From the NCBI GenBank assembly GCA_030844895.1, contig JAUTDX010007496.1, positions 1-64,000 on the forward strand: a stretch of 64,000 nucleotides of DNA, given 5' to 3'. The position numbers and the translations under genes are program-made. Below the pieces are notes generated by a model that did not search any database, was not told the DNA's origin, and saw only the letters and a list, made by a program, of their open reading frames with translations. Source of the stretch: Ambrosia x helenae. Lineage: Eukaryota > Streptophyta > Magnoliopsida > Asterales > Asteraceae. Shown here in pieces: positions 39,424 through 49,529 of this stretch; position 1 is the stretch's first letter; each line of letters begins with the position of its first letter.

Positions 39424-39555
39424 GAAGTCAGAGGCATGGCGCCGCTATGTAGAAGACGGAGGCCAACCAAAACGCCCCCATAGCGCCCGGGGGGGCGGTG
39501 TTCCCGGCGCTATGGGTGGCTAAAACGCCCACACAACGGGCCACTACACATGATC
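38976..39555. mobile_element. Harbinger/Tourist-like MITE, copy 2
   Basis: The TIRs GGTCATGTGTAGTGG and CCACTACACATGATC are flanked on both sides by TAA, the 3-bp target duplication of PIF/Harbinger elements. The interior includes ATT and AAT/ACA microsatellites (39125-39181, 39355-39417) and GGCGTTAT / CGCCCC words shared with copies 1 and 3. Confidence 0.7.
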
Positions 39556-39664
39556 TAAGTTTGTGAACCTAAAACTCATTCCAATAAGAAGAAGATTATG
39601 CATGTTGATTAAAAAACATAGAACCCTTACCATGATAAAACATCATAAAGTAAAACTTAGGGGG

Positions 39665-39790
39665 GACGGGGCACTACCAGAATTGGTCACGGATACCCCA
39701 CTACCTGCACGGTAACACCGCCGCCACCCATGCTGGTAGTGGTCCCGTGAACCAAATTCTGGTTCCAGTTACCGTGCTGGTTCACGGATG
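39665..39790. mobile_element. CACTA-like terminus
   Basis: CACTACCAGAATTGGTCACGG is like a CACTA terminal repeat, followed by subterminal CACGG and CCGTG words. No partner end was found. Confidence 0.35.
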
Positions 39791-41155
39791 TGGTACAAAC
39801 TTTCACACAATTTTTTTATTTTTTTATTCCTCTCTCTCTATATTATTATTTGTGAAAATAATTGATCATAGTTGGGGAAATAATCACTGGAGTGCTACCT
39901 TTAAAAAAATGTTTCAGTGAAGTGATGTAGCAGTGCAGGATTGGTAGAAATCAGTGAAGTTAAAACACCTTCAGTGGAGCGCCCCTTGTGCCCTTCCTTT
40001 AGGGAAACATGATCCTTGCTGATGATCATTGAAGGAACATAACCATTTATGTTGAAGGGGCCGGAAATATTAGACATAAAATAAGCAAATTCTTTATATT
40101 AATTAAGCAAATAGCATAAAACTTTGCATTACGAACACAAAACTCGATCCAATAAAAAAACTCTTGCTTCAGCAAGCAAATTGCCTCCGATCAACACACA
40201 ATGTTGCTTCAAAAACCAACAAGGAGACTCCTATTTTGTATTTAATTTATTGACTTTTACCTTACAAAATATCAAACCGGCCAATTAAGAAGCTACATCA
40301 CCTAGAAGTGTGGTTGAGAAAGACGATGATTAATGTGGTGGTAATAGTCGTAGGTATTGTAGTGACTGTAATGCATGGTGGAGATCCAACTACATGTGAC
40401 GGAGATTCTACCAGCTTAGAAGCGTGGCCACCACCGTGTAGAAGTGCTGGCGGTTTGAGAGCTTGGATAATATTGAACCCCCGAGTTCGATCTTGAAAAT
40501 TTTTTAGCCACCTTCTGGAACTCCATTAATATATTTTACAAGGTCTTTCCTTTCATTTAATTTGTTATTATTATTAATAATAACAAATCTATGTCCCCTT
40601 TAAAATATCTTACTATTATAAAAGTTAGGATAGAATGATAAAGATGAGCATAAATAATTAAGTAGCATTTTTTGTTGTGACGGTTGCTTATCAAGAGTTA
40701 GATACCAAATGTTTGAACTTGTTGTATATGAGGTACCAAACAGTCGATTGAGTTGTTCGAAACTTAAATCGGCCAAAATTATTTTTTTCATTCATGTTTT
40801 GGATGATGCAACGACTTAATTGTTGATCATGTTGTAACTTACGTATTTAACATGTTTGTAATTATAGTTATAGGTTTATTTATCAAACATTTTTCATTGT
40901 TGGGTAAATTATACAGACTATGTTACATTGTAAATTATATACTTTTTTATTAACTATGTTTTTTATATGATACGGACCATGTAACATTGTAAATTATATA
41001 TTTCATATTCCTGGTTATAGATGTAACATGATAGTTACATTTGTATATAGGTTACATAGATAGATAGCTAGCAAAATCATAGTTACATATAATCTAGCCG
41101 GATCCCATAGGTTTGTGATTCAAACTGTGAAATGTTACATTTGTATTTGGTTACA
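39791..41155. other. Intergenic, no gene seen
   Basis: AT-rich sequence with only short chance frames. Confidence 0.35.
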
Positions 41156-41160
41156 TATAT

Positions 41161-42311
41161 TGATAGCAATTACGAGCCGAAAGTATTATCCGTTTGTTTA
41201 ACTTGGTCAAAGCTGGTCATACGGGTCGGTTTGACTTGGGTCGATGATATCAATCGGATGCCCAAGTTGGTTGTTGAAATGAATCCATGGAGAATTGTTC
41301 AACACCCCCACGTTCACTTTATTTTGTTGCAATTTTTCTTTTTATGCTTTTGTCACTTTTACTTTATGAATAATAGTTGGTACTTTAGCATGGCTTGTTT
41401 CCTAGAGTTTAGGAGACGACTTAAGGGTAGTTTTCTTTTATTTTCCTATATGTAATCAATTCAACTGGTGAATGAAGACAGTGAGTATATGAATGAAAGT
41501 TTCTTTGGTTAATTTTTCGCTCAATGGATTTTGAGGTTAAATTGATTGTGTCTATGCTAGCTCAATTGTGGCATATTGAGTGGTGATCTTAGACCCGAAT
41601 TCATAACCGGAGTGGTGATATCTGTATCTTCGGGAGTGATTCTCAGCCCTATCGTTTCGTTTGGTGGTGAATCTGTATCCAAACGAGCCGTTAGATCTAT
41701 CCTTTATTTTACCGTTTTATTTGAAGTATCAACCCGAATCACCGGTTCAAATAAAACGGTAAATAAAAAGATAGATCTAACGGCTCGTTTGGATACAGAT
41801 TCACCACCAAACGAAACGATAGGGCTGCGAATCACTCCCGAAGATACAGATATCACCACTCCGGTTATGAATTCGGGTCTAAGATCACCACTCAATATGC
41901 CACAATTGAGCTAGCATAGACACAATCAATTTAACCTCAAAATCCATTGAGCGAAAAATTAACCAAAGAAACTTTCATTCATATACTCACTGTCTTCATT
42001 CACCAGTTGAATTGATTACATATAGGAAAATAAAAGAAAACTACCCTTAAGTCATCTCCTAAACTCTAGGAAACAAGCCATGCTAAAGTACCAACTATTA
42101 TGCATAAAGTAAAAGTGACAAAAGCATAAAAAGAAAAACTGCAACAAAATAAAGTGAACGTGGGGGGTGTTGAACAATTCTCCATGGATTCATTTCAACA
42201 ACCAACTTGGGCATCCGATTGATATCATCGACCCAAGTCAAACCGACCCGTATGACCAGCTTTGACCAAGTTAAACAAACGGATAATACTTTCGGCTCGT
42301 AATTGCTATCA
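41161..42311. repeat. Near-perfect 565-bp inverted repeat of two LTRs
   Basis: The arms 41161-41725 and 41747-42311 are inverted copies with only a few differences (for example GATTCTCAGCCC against GATTCGCAGCCC), separated by about 21 bases. Transcripts would form a long hairpin. Confidence 0.9.
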
Positions 42312-43282
42312 TTCTCTCCGTCTTCGAAAAAGTTTGTCCTCAAACTTTGAAAATAAACATCAGGCGGCGGCTCAGGAGGTATTTCCGGTGGATATCCGAT
42401 GGCGTATAGTGTGAAACGAGTTTGGATCCTGTATGGGTACCATAACGTTTGGTGCAGAGCATGAACCAATATCTTGTGTTGTACTTGCTTGGGTGGTGGT
42501 TCTGGGGGAATTTCCTCCACACAGTGCACACCATTCTTATGTATACTTATGTTGCCCTGTAGAGATCTCATGGTTGTAAATACACAATTCAAAACATGTA
42601 TAATTTCCTCAGTGTTGGATTCAACCTTGGTAGAAACATCATGACAATTTTCAGCCACACTTTTTTTATAAACATTATAATTCATTTGAGCAAGTTGTCC
42701 ACCACCATCTTCTTTTTTATCTTTAGATTCTTTGAACACTAAAAATTCAAAATCTGAACCGTCTTCTCCAAACTTGCCATTACCGCAGTCTTGTGTTACT
42801 ACCCGCTCTTTATTTGGTTGAAGCTCGTGTAAGGTCGACCTGGCTGCAGTTATTGGCGTGAGGATAATTCTTCGGTTGTTATGAACAAACGAGTACGTAT
42901 TCTTAAACCCATCATGTATAACTCTCTGATCAAATAACCATGGTCGGCCCAACAGAATATGACAAGCATCCATGGGCAAGACATCACACCAAAGCTCATC
43001 TACATACGTGTTTCCAATACTGAATGGTAATAAAACACGATCAGTTACATACATACCGTTTCCTGGGTTGAGCCATTCTATGACATATGGTGATGGGTGT
43101 GGTACCGTTGCAAGCTTCAACTTTGTTATCAAGGTTTGAGAGGCGATATTGGTACAACAACCTCCATCAACAATCATAGTACACACTTTGCCGGCTACCG
43201 TGCATCGAGTTTGAAAAATAGTTTCTCGCTGGAAATCTTCTTCGTGATCTGTTGACACATTGTGGATTCTTCGAACCACCAT
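42312..43282 (-). pseudogene. Retropepsin (aspartic protease) region of a Ty3/gypsy element
   Basis: An open frame starts MVVRRIHNVSTDHEEDFQRE. It contains the protease active-site region CTMIVDGGCCTNIAS and the second loop CDVLPMDACHILLGRPWLFD, both typical of plant Ty3/gypsy retropepsins. Downstream it jumps to an end-of-pol-like tail (YFQSLRTNFFEDGEND) and runs on into the LTR. Gag, reverse transcriptase, RNase H and integrase are absent, so the element cannot move by itself. The frame between 43282 and 42312 has no stop. Confidence 0.8.
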
Positions 43283-43389
43283 TGGATGTAATTAATGAAG
43301 GTTGACTTTTGAAGATGAAAACAAAACTCTATACCTGCAACGCCCAAATTTTTTTTTTTTTAAGATAATGAGTCGAAATGGATCATTCG

Positions 43390-43401
43390 GCTCTGATACC
43401 A
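43390..43401 (-). other. Primer-binding site (initiator tRNA-Met type)
   Basis: TGGTATCAGAGC on the minus strand, two bases after the 5' LTR end, matches the 3' end of initiator tRNA-Met used by many plant LTR elements. Confidence 0.8.
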
Positions 43402-43403
43402 AA

Positions 43404-43771
43404 TGATAGGAGTATCAACCCGAATCACCGGTTCAAATAAAACGGTAAATAAAAAGATAGATCTAACGGCTCGTTTGGATACAGATTCACCACCAAACGA
43501 AACGGTAGGGCTGCGAATCACTCCCGAAGATACAGAAATCACCACTCCGGTTATGAATTCGGGTCTAAGATCACCACTCAATATGCCACAATTGAGCTAG
43601 CATAGACACAATCAATTTAACTCAAAATCCATTGAGATAAACTAAAAAAAGAGAACATTCTCATACTTGGGCATCCGATTGATATCATCGACCCAAGTCA
43701 AACCGACCCGTATGACCAGCTTTGACCAAGTTAAACAAACGGATAATACTTTCGGCTCGTAATTGCTATCA
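43404..43771 (-). repeat. 5' LTR (shortened)
   Basis: Starts TGATAGCAATTAC and ends CTCCTATCA on the minus strand. Compared with the other two LTR copies it lacks about 200 bases near 43650-43670. Confidence 0.8.
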
Positions 43772-44016
43772 TATATAGTTAGCAAATATGTTGCATATGT
43801 AAATAGAAATATAAAGGACCATTTATGTGAAGTAATTAATATTACAAAGTCACACATGTAACAATTTTTCTGTCATTACATGTATTACTGAAATAAAAGA
43901 TAGAATTAAAAACTAGAGAGAGCCCTTTAAATATGAGTTTTTTGCCAAACTAGTGGAAAAATCTGAAAAATTTGTGAAATTGGTAGATGTCAGAACCCGT
44001 TTTGTGAAAATAGGAG

Positions 44017-44770
44017 TCCCGCAATCTTAGATTGCGGGAATGGGTGATGTGGCAGCCACCATGGACGAGCTGGAGAAGGGCCAAGACAAGTTGGAACGAG
44101 GTGCAGACGTGGACTTGCAGACGTGGAAGACCCGCAATCTCCGATTGCGGGAATGATTCAGAAGCAACTTTTCATCGGATGACCATCTTTCTTTTACTGA
44201 TAAACTCTCACCTACCCTAACCCACCATTATATATCCTCATCCCATCCTTCTTCTTCAACCCCTCTCTCTCACCTCATTTCTCTCTCTCTCTCTCTCTCT
44301 CTCATATCCACATAATCACAACATGGAAATTGCAGAGCTCAACCTCATAGGCGACTTCGAAACCGGAATAAAATGCTTACAAAACCCCTCTCTCCTTTCA
44401 AACCTTTCCTTAACCAATAAAGTCCCTCAACTGTACAGTTTTTGGACATTTGGAGCTTTAATAATAGCTGTCTTCGCCACCTTCACTAGCGTATTCAATA
44501 GAATCCATCTCTTTATACACCATATCCGTTTTAAATTATTATCTTCATGTCAAAACTCATCGACCCAACAATGTAAACGGATGCAGCCATTTTCTCTGAC
44601 CCATCTCCGCAATCTAGGATTGCGAGATAGTTTTTTGAAAAACTATTCCCGCAATCTTAGATTGCGGGACTGACACGTCACAACAGGTCGTCCACCTTGG
44701 CTCACCACACCAGCAGCTCGTCCACCTTGGAAGTCCACCTCATCAAGTCCCGCAATCTTAGATTGCGGGA
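44017..44770. repeat. Five copies of a 21-23-bp palindrome
   Basis: CCGCAATCTTAGATTGCGG or close variants occur at 44017-44039, 44131-44151, 44604-44626, 44647-44669 and 44748-44770, all inside the Pack-MULE TIRs. The arms are 9-11 bases. Confidence 0.9.
44323..44673 (+). CDS. Chimeric ORF in Pack-MULE: captured membrane-protein start plus TIR-encoded tail
   Basis: The ATG follows a (CT)n leader and CACAAC. The 116-codon frame reads MEIAELNLIGDFETGIKCLQ, then PQLYSFWTFGALIIAVFATF as a likely membrane segment (about residues 39-62) and a basic stretch. After about residue 85 the frame runs into the TIR and encodes RNLGLRDSF and RNLRLRD from the palindromes, so the tail is transposon-derived. 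The first part looks like a real gene start, but I cannot name the parent. Whether it is transcribed is unknown. Confidence 0.5.
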   Translation: MEIAELNLIGDFETGIKCLQNPSLLSNLSLTNKVPQLYSFWTFGALIIAVFATFTSVFNRIHLFIHHIRFKLLSSCQNSSTQQCKRMQPFSLTHLRNLGLRDSFLKNYSRNLRLRD

Positions 44771-44861
44771 ATACCTATTTCAGAAATCCGAATCTGACAT
44801 CTACCAAAGACACAAAAAACTTCGAAAAATCCACCATTTTTGTAAAAAAGTCTTTAAATAT

Positions 44862-45931
44862 CTTCTTTTAAATAAATATAAAAATACATAAAAGAACTTA
44901 ATCTTAGCCATTGAATATGTTAGATGGATGGTTATGATGTGGTTTTCATGGTTTCTAAACTCTTTAGAAATCCACATCTAACTCTAAAAATTTGGATTAT
45001 TTGATTGTTAGATATTTCGGGTTTGGGTAATTCGGATCTTGATTTTTTTAAACTTCTCAAGTTTCAGCCACTTATTTTATTTTCATTTAATTTTTCTTCA
45101 TTATATAAGTAAAATTTACATATTCAAATTATCACATCTTTTATATATATATATATCCTGGTTTCCCTCACTTCCAATAATTGTTTTTTACACTGTTTTC
45201 TCAGACTTTTATTCGTATGAGACACACATACACATCAACAAGATCAATTATTAAGCATAATCAGATAAAATCCCTACATAACTCTTAGTGTAAGTTTTTT
45301 TTTTTTTTTTGCTATTAACGGAAATTAAACGAACCAAACTAAAAACCGTCAATGTAACTGCATAAACTGAATTGATTAACCCGAAATCCGACTTATTTAT
45401 AAAATAGACTAACCAATAACTTCAATTAAGGATAATAACCGAATTTACTGCACTATACACACTCTTACATTATCCGTGTTTTCCACCACATTGCAAGAAC
45501 ACTCTTCTAATATATTTTAGCAAGAAACAACGGTTTTAAATATTTTAGCAAGTGTTAACATTTTATCTACTTGTTGGTACCATCCCAACTATCGTCCTTA
45601 TAAATTATTGTTACATCCAATAAAATATTCAAAAAAATATTGCACAAGACACAACCCTACCAATAAGACTGACGACCCCTATCATTCAACCACCAATAAA
45701 CTATACCCAACACACACAATTAAACAAATAAAAAAGTTAAAGTAAGACTACAGTTGTTATCCCTAGTTACCAGCTTTCCCTATTTCAGGAAAACTCAGTT
45801 TCTCTACCACTTTGTTCTTTGGATTAAAAAAGGAAACCCTAGCTACTATCACTCATTCAAAAGATACCCTAAAAATAGAAACCAAACATCACGTCTAGGT
45901 CTAGATATTATCTATTTATCCAAACACTTCA
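44862..45931. other. Intergenic upstream of the ALOG gene
   Basis: Contains the probable promoter and 5' UTR of the ALOG gene. No other gene was recognised. Confidence 0.4.
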
Positions 45932-46489
45932 ATGGATGCATACTCACAAACCAACATTACCAACAACATGAACAACCAAGATTTCACCAACTTAACCACC
46001 GTTGCATCTGCTTCATCCTCTAGTTCTCCAGTTGTGGCTGCAGCCACACCGAGCCGCTACGAGAACCAAAAACGTCGTGACTGGAACACTTTCTGTCAAT
46101 ACCTTAAAAACCATCACCCACCAATCTATATAACACAATGTAGTGGTGCACATGTGCTTGAGTTTCTTTGTTACCTTGACCAATTTGGAAAGACTAAGGT
46201 TCACACCTTAATATGTCCGTTTTACGGGCACCCGAACCCACCGGCTCCTTGTCCGTGTCCTCTACGACAAGCTTGGGGAAGTTTGGATGCGTTGATTGGT
46301 CGGTTGAGGGCTGCGTATGAAGAGAACGGTGGGGCTCCAGAGGTGAACCCGTTTGGGGCTCGACCCGTGAAGCTTTACCTTCGTGAGATTCGTGAGGTGC
46401 AGTCGAAAGCAAGAGGGATTAGCTATGAGAAGAAGAAAAGGAAACGTAATGTGGCGAAACATGAACAAGATCATGGTAGTACTACTTGA
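45932..46489 (+). CDS. ALOG-domain transcription regulator (LSH family)
   Basis: A single exon of 185 codons. The Ser/Ala/Asn-rich N-terminus is followed by the ALOG domain, about residues 40-165: SRYENQKRRDWNTFCQYL, HVLEFLCYLDQFGKTKVH, the zinc-ribbon insert with CPFYGH and PCPCPLRQAWGSLDALIGRL, then FGARPVKLYLREIREVQSKA. A nuclear signal KKKRKR follows at 167-172. ALOG/LSH proteins (Arabidopsis LSH1-10, rice G1, tomato TMF) bind DNA in the nucleus and act in light response, organ boundaries and inflorescence form. Length and lack of introns fit the family. The neighbouring S26-like and RHON1-like genes suggest the LSH3/OBO1 branch, judging from Arabidopsis gene order as I recall it; the exact member is not settled. 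The first Met is used because the frame is closed just upstream. Confidence 0.95.
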   Translation: MDAYSQTNITNNMNNQDFTNLTTVASASSSSSPVVAAATPSRYENQKRRDWNTFCQYLKNHHPPIYITQCSGAHVLEFLCYLDQFGKTKVHTLICPFYGHPNPPAPCPCPLRQAWGSLDALIGRLRAAYEENGGAPEVNPFGARPVKLYLREIREVQSKARGISYEKKKRKRNVAKHEQDHGSTT

Positions 46490-47656
46490 AGTTCAAGAAA
46501 TTTTAATAGATTGATTTTGGATTAATATGGTATGGACTATGATTTAATATATTTGCTTTGTTATTTTATGATTATTTGTTTATGGATCTTGTTATCTTTG
46601 ATTTTATGTTAACCTAACAACGCTTCAAGGGTACTAGATATACTACAAGCATGTTAAATTCTAAATCATGAATATATTATTATTGCTTGTTTTGGTTTCC
46701 ATTTGGGTAATATACTATATATGAAGGAATTCAATTATTTGTTACTTGTGTTTAGTGTGATTCACTATTTGACATATATCTAATCATAAAGTGCTTAAAT
46801 ATACCAAATAGAATATAAGTAAGAGCACTCACAATGGTTTTTCCATCTCGATCTATCTATATAATGGTTTTTTTTTTTTTTTTTGTATGATATCTATCTA
46901 TATAATTTAATTAGCTTGAAAGACATCTTTAAAATATAGTTTTTATCATTTTTATATCTTTGTTCCACTCACAAACATTTATAAAATGCATACATAGAAT
47001 GAATATTTAGAGGGTGTTTGGGATATATTGATTTTTCAAAACAGCTTATGCGTTTTAAAAAAGCAGGAGTAGTGCTGCTTTTAGATTATTAATGGGTTTT
47101 GGTAGCCTAAAAATTCATTTCAAAACTCAACCCCCAACACTAAAAACTGATTATTTGCGTTTTCAAACATTTAGAGATTACTACATAATTTATATAGTTT
47201 TTTCTCTATTATAGAGAATGCGATGTAGCTAGTTTATTTTTTTTTTCACATACATATTTTCTCAAGGATGCAGACAGAGACTCCAATAATGCGAGCCCTG
47301 CATAAGTCCACAACTATTTAATCAATTCCAAACATGTTTATTCAAAACCGTTTTTTTTCTTTCAAAAATCAAGCTTAGTTTTGTTTTATTTTTTAAAGAT
47401 ACGGTGAATTATTTGCAACAGATCATTAAGGAAATGTATCTTTGTCTTCGAGGATCAGAAGTGGAAATTATTGACTCAGTGGCAGCAACTTGTTGTAGTG
47501 GTACATTACTGGCATGCATTTCATTATTCTGTAACAGCAGTATTAAGACTTATCGGACTTGGATTAATTAGTTACATAATAACATGAAACTTGAGCAGCA
47601 TCTGTCTTTATTTTATTTTTATTTTTTTCTGGAGTTTCTTGTTGTCACTGTATAAG
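46490..47656. other. Intergenic downstream of the ALOG gene
   Basis: 3' flank of the ALOG gene. Beyond it, AT-rich DNA with a GAGGGTGTTTGGG phrase near 47010 that resembles a MITE end without a partner. Confidence 0.35.
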
Positions 47657-48909
47657 GAGTTTTTTCCCATATTGGTGTTGTGGGAAAAAGTATTTACCAA
47701 ATTGGTGTTGCTTCAAAAATATTTACCAAAGTAGTGTTATCTCATTTTGTTAGTTTCTCACTCTTAATCTTATTGGATAACATCACTTAATTAAATAATT
47801 ATTGACCTAATACTTTTTTTTAATATAATTTAGCATTAGAACTGTTACCTTGGTTAACGTATATGAACTTTATAGTTCATAATCGAAATTTATTATTATT
47901 ATTTCGTTCAAGATTAATTTGAAATTATTCATGTTATAATATAATACTATTTATATAAAAAATGGGAAACAGTAAATAAAAAATATATATATGCATATAC
48001 ATAAAATATAAAAAATAGAAATTATATAATTCGATTTATAATAATGGCGCTAGTTCAAAAGGCATTTTTTTTAAAGGGGCTAGTTTAAAAGGCATAACTT
48101 GAATTTAATTCAACACCAAATTCGGAATCCGGTCGTTTATTTCGCATTATTCTTTTAGTTTGTATATTACATGAATTGATAGAAACCAAAATTCGTATAT
48201 GGTTATGTACAAATATTGAGGTCTTTGTTATTTGAATCTAGTGATATTCATATTTGCACAGACTCAAATACCCCGATGTTTATACCAAATTTGATTTTAA
48301 GCAATTCATGTAAAATATAAACTAAAAGAATTTTACGAAATAAATTTATTGACATGTAACAGGAAGGAAAAGATCATAACGAGTTGGCTGAGAAAATAAA
48401 ATAGTGAGTTAGTTAGCCACAATGGTTTCTTATCCTGTCAAATTCTAAATTTGGTTTTGAATCGAATTCAACCTAGGAATTTTGAACCTGTCCCACTATT
48501 TGAAATTGAGTTATATAATTTGTGTTTTTTATAGAAACATGTATATTCTTTTAGCTTTTACATATATTATTTTTCATTTACTGTACTTCGTTGTTTTTAT
48601 AGAGTAAATGTTTAACTTAAATAATTACAAATTAATCGTTACACATTAAAAAAATAACTTATTTAGTAATCTTCAATTATGATCTCAGAAATTTCACGAT
48701 AATGGTTGGGGTTAATAATTTAATTTAAGTTCTTATATATTAAAAAATGATTAGGTTGATAATTATTATTTACTAAAATGAAGTCATTTAATGAGATTAG
48801 GAGAGAGAAACTAATAAAGTGAGATAAAACACTATTTTGGTAAATATTAGTACAACAACACTAGTTTGGTAAATATTTTTTCCACCAACACTACTATAGG
48901 AAAAAACTC
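47657..48909. mobile_element. MULE-like element with 9-bp target duplication
   Basis: The inverted ends of about 110 bases start GAGTTTTTTCCCATATTGGTG (left) and GAGTTTTTTCCTATAGTAGTG (right, inverted). CTGTATAAG lies exactly outside both ends (47648-47656, 48910-48918). The AT-rich interior has no coding capacity. The first nine bases of the TIR match the Pack-MULE at 43935. Confidence 0.82.
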
Positions 48910-48918
48910 CTGTATAAG

Positions 48919-49486
48919 TAGTCTTTATTTTTGTTTTAATCAAGATATCTAATCAATTAGCTTTTGAAATTAATTAAAGTTGCATGAACTTTTAAAGTTG
49001 AAATTGACAGTATTTTTTGGTCACCATTCTATTGAAATGCTTAATTACTTTCTAATATACTACTCCATTCTAAATCATGTGAATATATTATATAATAAAC
49101 GAGGACATAAAATATATTTTTATTTTTGTTAGGAAGTCCTGGTCAACATATGAATATATCTGGGTAGTTCACACAAATATATTCTAGCTAAGGGGTATAG
49201 TGAAGTATAGTGTCAACCTATAGGAAAAGTCACGGCTAATCGCTATATATATTGGTGTCGCCGCTAAAGATCTCGTACGATAAAACCTCCACCGTTAGAT
49301 CTTGACCTTAATCAAAAGCCACAAAATGCCTCAAGCACGCGTCTAGATTCAGACAAATACCAACGACAAACTTAGTGTCGTTGCTGATGCGAAATATGTC
49401 GTTGCTGATGCCACTATTTCTTGTACCTTTTTTTGGTGCACCTTTTTGTTGGGTATATGAAATCCACTTCTTAAATATAATCACAA

Positions 49487-49529
<43 letters not shown>

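Larger units (their letters stand above)
41161..43771 (-). mobile_element. Deleted Ty3/gypsy LTR retrotransposon with an extra inverted LTR
   Basis: Read on the minus strand: a 5' LTR at 43771-43404 (TGATAGCAATTAC...CTCCTATCA), a primer-binding site at 43401-43390, a protease-containing internal region, a purine tract GAAGACGGAGAGAA just before 42311, and a 3' LTR at 42311-41725. The 3' LTR is then joined to another LTR in the opposite orientation (41161-41725). Both outer edges are therefore the same LTR start, TGATAGCAATTACG, and both are flanked by TATAT (41156-41160 and 43772-43776), a 5-bp target duplication. The whole 2611-bp structure thus looks like one integration event. The 5' LTR is about 200 bases shorter than the others. 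Confidence 0.8.
43935..44852. mobile_element. Pack-MULE carrying a host-gene fragment
   Basis: The ends GAGTTTTTTGCCAAA and its divergent inverse TTTTGTAAAAAAGTC open terminal inverted repeats of roughly 200 bases that share GGTAGATGTCAG. TTTAAATAT flanks both ends exactly (43926-43934, 44853-44861), a 9-bp target duplication of Mutator type. The TIRs carry five copies of a GCAATCTTAGATTGC palindrome. The unique middle (about 44200-44580) looks like the start of a host gene: a CT-rich 5' UTR, then an ATG opening a membrane-protein-like frame. No transposase is present. Confidence 0.82.

Noticed and set aside
39277..39483. 68-codon frame of Ser and Asn runs
   Set aside because: It is a translated microsatellite inside a MITE.
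41576..41914. 112-codon plus-strand frame and its minus-strand twins near 41704 and 43360
   Set aside because: They are translations of the LTR repeats in either orientation; the peptide repeats only because the LTR is repeated.
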